Assembly (NCBI GenBank): GCA_016801845.1
Contig: CM028927.1
Location: forward strand, 14,756,501 to 14,820,500
Origin: Polydactylus sextarius
Lineage: Eukaryota; Chordata; Actinopteri; Polynemidae
Direction of reading: 5' to 3'
Length of the DNA: 64,000 bases
In this document: positions 14,273 to 26,212 of the stretch, piece after piece
Layout of the letters: the number at the start of each line of letters is the position of its first letter
Numbering within the stretch: position 1 is the stretch's first letter
The notes under the pieces: generated by a model
The model's input: only the letters and a program-made list of their open reading frames with translations
Told to the model about the DNA's origin: nothing
Databases searched by the model: none
Position numbers and translations under genes: made by a program

Positions 14273-17200
14273 TCAGTTAGCTACAGTGTGATGTTTCACT
14301 GTCTAAATCTGAGACTGCAGACGTCCATGATCATACCTTTCTTGGGCTGAGGGCTGCTGCTGGAGCCCGGAGTCGAGGGTCTGACGTCTGTCTTGGAGGA
14401 ATCATCTGTCTTGGTTGGGGTCTCGGTTTTGGGGCTGGAGTCTGATTTTGGGGAGAGGTCTGTGACGGCTGAGTCATCTGGACTCAGAGGGTCTTTACCC
14501 AAAGACTTGTCCCCATGTTGGATGGACTGAGGCTCCGTCTGCAGAGGCAGAGCTGAAGGACAGAAAAAGAAGAATAAATGATTAATATGAGAAACAATTC
14601 ACTCTACCTTCATCATGCACCTGCAAAACCTTCAGTGGCTTCATTAACACAACACTCTTGACTCATTAGAGATTACTAACGTCTCTTTCGCACATTATTC
14701 ACAACACATCTGTTGATGTGTAGCGCTATTCCCCACTTCGCTCCCTGAAGGTTTGAAGTCCCGCAGAGAAAAAAAAACCTCCTGCCAATAACGCTTAACA
14801 CACAGGCAGCAGCAGGTGAGAGTCACAGTGTGGGAATAAAACAACGTAACAGTAGAATAACAGAAAATGGAGACGCTGGTGTGTCAGATTATTTCACTTT
14901 GTTTAGTTACTATCAGGAGGATAATTAGCGATGGATTTGTTTAATTATTCCCAAAGAGAAAACTAAAATCATGGAGAAATCCCTTAACATCACCGTGGGA
15001 TGAGAAACGCTTCAATATTTTTAAAGTAAAGTCTAAAATCTGATTTGTTCTGAGATTATATACATTTAGAAAACTTCTGATGTGTAAAAGCCTCTTGTCT
15101 TCTTTAAAAAAAAAAACAACCTTACATAAGCTCCATTCATTCATGTGTCTGTACGGATCCTGTCATGAGTCCAGACTTCCTGATCTCTGACCTTTATGAA
15201 GGGGGACAAGGAGGCCACAAAACACATCCTGTTTTAATCCCCCTGCTCTCTCTGCTCCCACTTTTCTTTTTTCTTTTTGTTTTCACGCTCCGCCGCCGCC
15301 CTGCTGAGTCTCGACTGTCACAGGCTGAAGAAGTCGGTGACAAACTGCCCAGAGCTGCAGTGACGCATGGAGGAGAGGAACGAAGGAGCAGGAAGGAAGA
15401 AGAGGGACTATTTACGTTCCTATACGAGGAGCTGGAGGACAATGAGAGCAAAAACAGTGTTGGATTTAAAGCTCAGAGCCGAAATAAGGAGGTAGAGAGG
15501 TAAGAGTCAGATGTACAACTGACTCGTGCCAACGACAGGCAGATGGAGCGTGACGCTGTTGTCCAAACGTCCAAATGTTCACCGAACCACATAAATCACA
15601 GATTAACACTGGGCTCCTCTCCAACCGTCTCACACTGTACTCTAACATGGAGCTTAATGCACAGGATACACTGTTGAATACTAATGGAGGTATCAGTGTG
15701 TGTGAATGAGGAACCCCAGGAGAAGCGTCTTTAAAGGAAAAAAAAAAAAAAAAACGTGGGATGACAGCGCTGCTACCTGATGTAGAATAAAAAAAGGATT
15801 AGGATTTGACTACAAAGAGGATTGCATTGCTCCTCCTTACTGGAGGAGATTACATGTTCACCAAGTATAGCTGAGTTTTTTTTATTTATTTTTTTATTTG
15901 ATCAGTTTAGAGCCTTAAATGGAAACAGTGAGAAGCTAAAAGAAGAAAGGATCACAGTGACTAACATCACTTAAATTCCTAGACTTTAAAAACCAAATCG
16001 TAGCTTGGATTAACTTTGTTTAGTTGAGTTTTGCTGATCATCATTGATTTGCTAGAATTGCAGAGATATAGCCTATTATTTTATGTCAGACTAAGCTTGA
16101 ATTTCAGTCCTATTACACAGTAACTTCTGGTGAATCAGCTGCTGCAGAAGATAATTATCACTCTCATTATAATTATTATTATTTTTTTATCTCACTAGAA
16201 CTTTAATTTCATCCTCCTTTTTCTTCTAGAAATCTTAAAAAATAAAAGTCTATTGTAAGGCAGAGGTTAACATCCCTCCTGTGTTATATGTCGCAGCGTT
16301 GACTCTAACTAGTTATTACCATAAATACAGCCTGGGTGTGGTCGCTGTGTGTTTTCTTTAATCTCGGGAGTTGAGTTAGAAGTGAGAGAGGCTACAATAT
16401 GAGGCAGAAGAAAATGCTTACTCCCCAACTTGCAAATGAAAAATTAAAAGCTGGAGGATTAAACAAAACCTCAGGGGTTTTCACTACAACTGTGTGTTAT
16501 TTAGTCTGATGACCTGTAAGCTTTTAAATGCTGCTGAGTCAGATCACTGAGCTTCTCTATTTATACTATTAAATTATCTACACACTTCACCGTTCAACAC
16601 CTCATATATTAATGCTAATTCATGTACTTTGCCGATTTTTCTCTCTGTGACTCAAACAAATTTACACAAACAAACATGATGCACATGTTCTTTTAGATTC
16701 AAAGTGATTTAAATGTCCCTGCTATATGTTCACGTCCAATGTTCATCACAAATGAACATTAATCTTAGAAAAACATGTTGTTTAACATTAAATTAAGGTT
16801 AATTCAAGTAATGTACTCTTTAGTTTTCCATTTTTTGCAATCCTTCCAGCTATAATTCAATCAGATTTATGAAACACTGGATTAAAAGTAAATAAATGTC
16901 CCTGAAATACATTTATGTCCGACATCCATCACAAATAAATGGTCTTTATGCCACTAGAACCTTGTAGTCGTCAATCAGCACTTAAAACAACAGCTAGTTA
17001 ACATAAGGAAGGATGTTACAACAGCTGGTGATCGTAAACTGAGCTACAACTGTTTTCTCTAAATGTCTAAATAAGAAAAATGCTAAAAGCTGCTCAACTT
17101 GTTCAATCATTACTTCGTTCTCAAGAGTCTCAATATGCTGTTTTTACCTTTATATTCCTAAATATCTTGTGATATTATTGGTTATAAGATTCAGACATAT

Positions 17201-20200
17201 TTTGCACATTGTTTTCTTAATTGTGTGAAGATATTTTGTGTATTTTTTCCTGCTACTGCATCAACTTCAAATTCTTCGGGATGATGAGGAAGAAGTGTCG
17301 AGTGTAAAACATTGTTGTAAAATATCTGTCTATTGACGAGTACATCGCAATAAAAGCAAATTTGTTGCACTTTTAATGTAACTAAATGCAAAAACGTATC
17401 CAGACGACGCTCTCTATCATGTCGCTCTTTGGATCCATGGCAACATCACACCTCCTGTTTACATCTCTGACATTACCGGGGCTCACGTTGTCGCCACTGA
17501 CAGTTAATCCACTGGTAACAAATAACAAATCACTCAGCTCTGCATAGATACATCAGCTCAGCATCAAGTCAAGAAGTGCATCTCCTCACACATGGTGACG
17601 ATGGTGAACCGTCCATGTGACAGGCTCCATTTAACACAGAAACACACATTCAGCACCATGTTCACCTCCTTCCCTCCCTCCGTTTCTCTGGTCGACCCTC
17701 CACAGCCGTCTCAGGTTTCTGTGCCACTGTGACTGTGTCAAACTCCCGGTTTATAAATAGCGAGAAGCGCCATACTGAGAATGTCGGCCATAAAAGGGGC
17801 TGGCTTCTGTCGAGGCACCTTGGGACGGCGCAACGACTGTGGACAGCAACAGCATGTGGTGCAGCAGATTGACTGTACACAGGGCAGGAAAACTTTACTG
17901 TGTTTGTGTGTGGGCCACATTGGCTGCTAAGATCCAAATCCATCTGGCATGAAAAAAAAAAACAGTTTTAACCAATAATAAAACAGAGTAAAACGTCCAA
18001 ATGAGAGCTGACAACCTGCCAAAATAAAAGCCACACTTTTAAACTTCAACCACTGAGCGTCTGGTCGAAATCAAGCCCTGTTTTCTGTTGCAGCTTCACA
18101 ACATTAATGCATTTGATTGGTTAGTGATGCACTTTGTTTCCCAGAATTCACGTTTAAAACGCTCCTGAGAAGAGGGGTAAACTAGAAAATGGGAAACGAA
18201 CTCCAGTTTTTAATGTTACAGCAGTGTTTGAGTGTATCTTTCCTTTAATTAACCACCATCTACATGGATCAGAGACACGCAGCGAGCTCTACTAAAAGCA
18301 GTAAACCGCCCAGAAAATGGATGAAACCACCGTTGAGTTGGCAATCTTTCTGTATTTAGTTTAGTTAGACGGCTGACAGCCGTTAAATTAAGTCATAGAT
18401 TCATTTTTATGCCTCCAGATGCAAATAATTTAGCTGGAGACAGCCACAAAGTATGGAAAAAAATGATTTAAATGGTGATAAACCTAGTTTCCTTCTCTGT
18501 CAGTCTCTATGTCAGCTTTAAAACAAATTTTAACTCTCACAAACTGAACATTTGATGTCAAAGTTACCAGTTTTAGAGTTTCCAGTTTGTAAATATGACC
18601 ACATAGGAACACAAATATCTAATATAGCTGCAGGAAGGTGGTTGGACATAAGTTTTTATTATAAACTTATGTTTTGAACAAGCCTGCAATCATAAAACCC
18701 TCTTGAGTTTGATTACATGAATGCAAAATTGAAAAAATGCCCCATCTCGACATCTACAACAAATACCACATGACTAAAACGCAGCATAACAACGTTATAA
18801 GTTCTACATTTTATGTGGGGAGTTTTAATATTACCACAAATTCAATATAAAATCAATTTATATCAAACTTTTAGTTGCCTACAGCAACTAAATGTAATTT
18901 CAGTTGAGAGGAAACATATTAAACATAACTCTATGTCTAATGTTGGAGTGGTAGAGTCTGCATCACCACATGTGAAGCAGGTCACAATCTATTGTTTAGA
19001 ATTATGTGCATGAACACATATGTGTGTGTGAGTGTGAGTGTGTGTGTTTTAGTGTGTTTGTGATGAGTGGGACATGTCAGATCTGGGTCAGGTCGGCCTC
19101 AGGAATCTCTGGCATCCAAACTTCTCTTGCACATGTTTATACAACGAATGTGTGTCTTTCTGGAGTTAAAGTGACCAAAAACGATCATCCTAAATAAGTA
19201 AAAATAAGGTGGATTGTTCTGACCTCCACAATCTGCATGAATTGACTCTCTGACTGAGAGATTTGCTATCTTTAATGACCAAATACAGATATTTTAACGA
19301 GCGTCAAGAGCACATATGCTCTCGAAGAACAACTCTTCTTCTGTGGAAAGAAAAAACAAAAGCGGAAATGCTCTTGGGTAACAAGTATCCGTGCTCCTGG
19401 GACATACAGAGGAAGAACATTCCTGTGAATTTTTGTGTCGAAAGCAACAAAAAAAACAAAAACACACCCCTGTAGTTTTTAGTGTCTGGAGATATGTAAA
19501 TATCTTAGTTTAACAATAGAAAAGAGCGAGATGAAAATCAACCTCCGAGGTTTCATCACGCTGCAAATAACAATAAAACAAAGAAAAGCAAAAGGTCACC
19601 GGGTCCAAAATGAAGCAGGCGTGATACAATAAAGCCCCCAAACAAAATGGCAACAACACAAATGGCGTCTGAAGACGCAGCATGAACCTTCGAACCCCTC
19701 CCTAAGTTTCTCCCATTACGACATGAGAGGTCACCACACCGACAGCTGTGTTATAATGAGCTGCAGGTTCCAGCAACGAGCGACAACAACAAGCAGAAGC
19801 TGCCTTCAGAAGGAGAAACACAGCTTCTCGAACGATGAAAGAGGAGAAACCTTTTATTTTAAAGTTCAGTTTTCAATTACAGGCCGCTCGCTCTAAAACC
19901 AGAGCATCAGCTGCTTGTTTTCTCCGTGACCGTTCGCTCGTGCCTCGTCAGGTTTTCCACTCTCACACGGCACATTTACGATGATAAATGTGGCAGATTT
20001 AATGCAGAGAGTCAGGGTAATGTTTGAAACAATGTGGCTTTGATTTCACCCCTGAGAAGGAAAAATAAAAAATAAAAAAAAATCAGGCCGATGACCAAAG
20101 ATTTCATCACCTGAACTGTTGCTCTTTGAAGTTTTCAACATCTTCGCTGTGATGATTCAGATAGAGAATGGGTGTTACTGCCGTATTTCAACTTAGTGGA

Positions 20201-23200
20201 AAATTATATTATACAGTTTGAATTTAAAGGGCCAGTTCACCCAAATATTATTTTTTATAAAACATCTAACCAAATTTTTACTATTTGGACTATGTCTTTA
20301 ATATGAAATATGGTGGAAAAAACACAATAACACTTAAGGAAACACCCGTGACTGGTTGTTTTGTTGTCACATGTCTGACTGGTGATCAGGTTGATGGGTT
20401 AATAGATGTCGTTAAACAATTACAATTAATTAATTAGTATGTTTATGTACACAGACACTTCAATATCAAGAATTACATCATATTCATGTCTGTTAAAACA
20501 TGGTAGAAACCAAGAACAAAAACAAGGTGCTTAGATAATCTGAAATGTTATTGTTTTTTTCTGATTTGTCCTTTGTTCTTACCGTAGTTTCCAGTAAGAA
20601 TTGAGGATTATTCAGAGTGATTATTTCTTGAGAGAAAGACTGAAAAGACAGATTTCTTAAAACCAAAACTTTCAGTACGAGCACAAGAAAATAAACAAAA
20701 CAGTTGTATAAAAGGGATTACATGTCATTTCTAGTGATACAAATCCGAGTGACCAAACAGGACAAAAGATGCTTGTTTCTAACTGTAAACATCATTACGA
20801 CGGACTGTTTCCTCATTGTTCAACAAATCCCTTGACAGTTTCAAAAAACCAGCCCAGGAGTTGATGAATTTCTACAAAAACCGTGGTGTTGAAAACACGA
20901 GAGCTAAAATAGATTCAGTCAGAAGAGGAGGGAGAAGAGGAGGCGACAGGACGTTACTCCTCTGCAACCCGCAGGGATCTCCAGATGCTTTTAACCACAG
21001 AGAAGTGGGTTACCCAGTCACAAAGACACAAACCAGAGCCAAGCATGAATCATATATATAACATCATCTATTATTCACTCTTTCCTCTTCTTCGCTACTC
21101 GACAAGCTCAAGGTTGATACTAATGAAAATGAAGTTAAAGGTTACACAGCGAGGAAGGAAAGAGAGGAGATTTTTTTACATGTTTTTTTTTTTTTTTAAG
21201 AGAAGCTTTACAGCGAGACGAGAGTGAGAGAGAAAATAGCTCAGGCGTGGTTTTGTTGTGACTGAAGCCGTAGTCAAGGAGTTTTACTTCCTCAGCTGTG
21301 ACCTCATCTTTAGGTCTCGACGACATAGCAACGACATAGCAACGCCTCGACGAGGAACATGATGTAAATAAACACGAGGTTTGTTTCTATTTGAGGCTGA
21401 AGACAACAAAGACGGAGAGAATGAAGTGGATAATAACTGGAAAACAAATCTAAATAAACTAAATCTGGAGAACAGCAGCAGAAGACAAACGCAAATAAAG
21501 ACAAGATTTGTGTAAATATAAGGAACTTGATCGCGTCGATAAAGAGCTGGTCGAGCAAATTCTCCAATCAGCTGCAGTTAAACCATCACAGAAAGGAAAT
21601 AAGATTTTGTTGTGAACAATAAGTTAAAATAATATGAAGTCATCAAGAAACAAAGTCTGTGATCTTGTGTTTTATGTGAATAAGACTATATTAAGTGTCT
21701 TGTCTTGTGATGGAAACATCAGTTTCAGTGTGTGTTCAGACCTCAGCTGCTCCTCTGCTCTAACACTTGTGTGTTGGACTCATAAAGTAGGGCATAACTG
21801 TATCAGGCTGACTAATGTTGACCTGGCAGCGCCGTGAGGTGTGATCGACTAAGTTTAATCTGAGCTGAGGTCTGGTTTCATCGCTGAGAAAAGGGGCCAG
21901 CGCTGCGTTCACTGCAGGTCAACAAATGACACAGTGAGATCTTCATGAAGCTGTAGTCAACTCACTGGTTTTACTCCATGAGGTTTTAATACACGAGATT
22001 CAGTTCGTTTTCATAAATTACAGCTCCTATCATGTAAATACCTGCTGTTTTTTTGTTTTTTTTATCTTCTGCAATAATAAACTTTTGGTTATGAGACAAA
22101 AGATGTCAAATTTGTTCGTTTCAGCCTTTTTATTATTAATAGAAAGTTAAAAGGTCATTATAAGGTACTGGAGAAAAAGTAAAAGTAACAAACAGTTTCA
22201 AATTTAAAGGTTAGAGCAGCGTGACGCATCATTTTAATTCCTCTCATTAGGATATTTTTGTTTTAGTAAAGATTGCTGAACTGTCTTGTGGCATTTTGGT
22301 AGATGGTAGATATTGTTATTTTAATATTATAAATCTTTTAGAAATAAAAATATAGGAAGAAAAACATTGTTTTCCTTTTTTGCAGCGTATTCAGTTACTG
22401 ATTGTGACGTCCTCTCTGCGTCCTCTACTGACAGTTTGACCTTTTTAATACATGATGTGATCATAAAACATTAAACACGCATTAATTAACCCATTAAACA
22501 GCAGTGGAGTCAGTTCGTCCTTTTGCTAAAAAGTCAATAGAAATGGAGGTAAAACAGCATCAACTGTGTTGTTGTTTTTCTATTGAAAAACATCAGATGT
22601 TCAGTCGTTGTGAAAAACAACCTGATCTTCTGCAGAGATCATAATTAGTTACATCAAATTTGGCAGCCAGACGCCCGTGTGATGCCGACGGAGAAAAAGT
22701 TTGAGGGCAAAAGCTGCAATTTTTTCCATCTCCCATCCAAGATTAGAGACGTTCAAGGATCATTTCGGTCAAATCAAAGCTCGAGTAACGAGCAGAAACA
22801 GCGTCACGTCGCTGCAGAGGTCATCAATGGACTGTAGAGGACGCTGCGTTTTAACGCTGCTCATCTGTTTGTCTGGAAAATAGAATAAATACTTGGACAC
22901 GTTTGAAAAGAAAGAAAACATCTGACAAACCACATGACAAATCCTTACTCAGCCGAGAGATGAACATATTCTGTTTTTTTGTTTTGTTTTTTGGGAACTT
23001 CAGGATCAGATCTGTTTCTTTTCCTCCAGATGAAATCAACAAGCGTCCGCCATCATCTCCGCTCTAATATTAGCTCCTCTTCGTCCTGTGACTGAGATGT
23101 TATGTGGTAAGTGATGTGTGTGTGTGTGTGTGTGTGTGAACACCAAGTGTAGCTACATGCGAAGCCGTTATCACTGCACACACATGCATTCACTTCAAAG

Positions 23201-26172
23201 CTAAAGAGGACGGAGGCTGCATCTGTTTGTGATTCCCATGAGGCTGAAATAACATCAACAAAAAACATCTAGTACGAGCTGAAAGGTCTTGTGGGTAAAA
23301 AACAAAGTCCAAGACAAGAACCAGAAGCTGAAATACCAGAGAAATATGAGAGAGAAAACAACTACAACTACTAAACAATGAAGATTAATTCAGATGAATT
23401 GACGCTGATTAATTAAACTTTAATAGGAAGATGTGAAAACTGCATGAAATGCAGAATAAGAGGTGAGGGTGGAGCCTCGAGGGGGTTTTAGTTAGAAAAG
23501 CCCTGAAGGAAAAATCAATATGTGCAGGCTCAGTCTAATACATGAAAGTGAATTTTCAACTTGGAAAATCGACGCTGCGTTCAACAACAGACGCACGATA
23601 CTCAGTACTTGAAACGCTACAGAAACGTTTCTGTTCTGTTTATTTATTAATTGTATTAATTTATTATTGTATTTATTTCTTAAATTTAGAGATTTTAAAT
23701 TTATTTTGTATCAATTTTATAGTGTTTTTATTTTTAAAAAATATTCCACATAAAATATATATATAAAATAAATAAAAAATAAAATAAAATAATTTTAAAT
23801 ATTTCAGTGAACAAATGTGACTCATTTTAATCAAATAATTAATTACATTAACTTTTTTATTTTTTATAATTATTTTTTTTAAACCAATCAAAGTCAAAGT
23901 AAATGATCAATTTTCCGTTGAGCTCTTTTATTTCCTCATTCTACGTTTTTTTCTTGGTTGTAAATTTTATTTAATAATTTTAATTATTTTCTGACACTTA
24001 ATTAATAATAAATTATCGTTTGATTGTCTGATGTGCAAAATGTAAAATAAATGTTTTAGAACAACATGTGATGTTAGAACAAATCTAAAATTTGTCTTAA
24101 AAATGGATTAAAATCTAATGTATCTTAGTAAATTATGCTAAAAAACATTTATTTACCTTTAGGAAAAGTCTAATTTTCCTTATTATGTTCTCCACTTTAG
24201 CTCTAAATCAGTCACAGATGTGTAGAGAAGAGTTCACGTTGCTACAATGAGTCAAATCTATGACAAAACTCTGCCTCAGTCCGTTTCCTGACAGGATTAT
24301 GCTGTGAACAGGATTGTCAATATCACTGACTTCTCCTTTTTTTTTCTGAATGTTGAATATGAAGGGAAACATGACTAATGTGTGCGTATACGCTCTCAGA
24401 AAGCTACATCCTCCTCTCTCTCCCTAACAGTCAGCAGCAGAATGGAGCATTTCCTCTCCTTTCCTGTGCACGCCGTTGCCGTCATGGCTGATTTATGGCA
24501 TCTGGTCCCAGGAATCGCTGACGTGGACCGAGCAGCGTGGAGCATAAAGAGAGAAGAGTGTTTCGGACCGTTACGTCTCCCCTTTCTCTTCCTTATTCTT
24601 TCCTCTTGAAGAATCCCCCCCTCAAACCACAACAACATACCGAAACCTCGACTCCCCGTCCAGTTTCTCAGAGTCATTCTAGCCGATCCCATCCCCGCCC
24701 GTCCCTCCCACCAGCGTGCACAAGCATTCGAGCCCCCAGGCCACAAATGAGACACAGTTGGCGGAGCTGTGAGAACTTGAGCCCCGTCTGACTGCAGGAG
24801 ATGAGAGCAGCTTTGTCTTCTGAGTTCCTGAGATTTCTCCCAGATGTTAACAAAAAATTCCATAAAAACTTCAGATTAAACTGTTTAAAATGAAACAATT
24901 AGCCCATTCACCACTTACGGCTCAAAAACTATTCGACAGCCGCTCACTTTAGGCCGACAACTGTTGAGTCTGACAACTAAAAACGTTAACTGTTGTTATC
25001 ACGACTTAGCATGAGCTGAGCTAACGTCATTCAGTTCAAAACTTTGCGTAAAGAAGCAGAAAAGTAAATTTGTGTTTGGGTAAATTTTTGGGTAAATTTA
25101 TCTCAAAACGCGTCCAACTGAACCGAATCCTTGAGCGTAAACAGTCTAGATAGTTCGGTTCGGTCAGAATGAATGGATTTAAAAGTGTTTTCAAGTGAAC
25201 TCTAAACTCTTTCTTTTTCAGTGTGAATACCATTCGAACCAATCACAGGAAGCGTGTCATTGTACATCGTATTTAATTGGTTCGTAAACATCTTCACTTC
25301 CTGTTTCGGCAGCTGGTGGAAGACAAACGTAGAGTTAAAATGAAATGAGCTGCATCCACCAGCCTGCACACATTACAAAATTATTAAATTAAATTATTTT
25401 CTGCCAACATAAAGCCTTTAACCTCACAAATTTATATTGTATGAAGTGTTTAAAAAGTGCATTAAAAAGTAGCAAGCTAGTTAGCAGGACATGCTAAAGT
25501 TTGAGCTATATAGACAGAAACTTTATTTGATCCCTTAGGGAAATTCAAGTTCCAGTGAACAACAACATAATTAGTCTCGGTCATCAGGCACTTGTAAGAA
25601 CTTGTTAGCCTACAGATGCTAAACTATCACTGAAATTTGATTAAAATCATTTAAAATGCAAAAAGTACCAATGCCAGCTCTTGTTCCAGCTTCTAAAATG
25701 TGCTATTTGTTGTGGTTATATCATCGTGAACTGAATATCATCGGGTTACAAACAGTTATATGTAGCCAAAAGTTTAAGTGAATAATCAAGAAAATAACCA
25801 GCATCAGGTCTGGAAACTCCAGACAAGAGGACAGACCTAGTTTTATAGAGTTTAATAGTGGGGAATGACTAACCATAGAGGCAAATGAAAAGCCGGTGGA
25901 GGAAGGTTTCTAGGCCAAAATCTTGATTTCCAGGCTGGCTGCGAGCTTGAAAGTGTGCCAAGAACATAACGTCAGCATGACTGGGGAAGCTCTGAGGCCA
26001 AAGGGAGTCCACGTCTCATGATTACTTCCACAGAGGAGCATTTAAGTCCCAACTCTGACTGCAGGGCAGGCGGGGTGGAAACGTTGGCACCGCAGCGCCG
26101 CAGATAGAAGTTGTCAACTAGTATATGATTTAAACGCTCTTATAGAAAGAAGTGTAGAGGTTTTCTGTCTGC

Positions 26173-26212
<40 letters not shown>

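Noticed and set aside
15165..15503. Paired ORFs of 112 and 85 codons in map7d1 intron 1
   Set aside because: Simple Ser/Arg/Glu composition with no splice partners or family match.
24396..24863. 155-codon minus-strand ORF in map7d1 intron 1
   Set aside because: No recognised motif, no family resemblance and no ordered splice context. The stretch is locally GC-richer, which lengthens chance ORFs.
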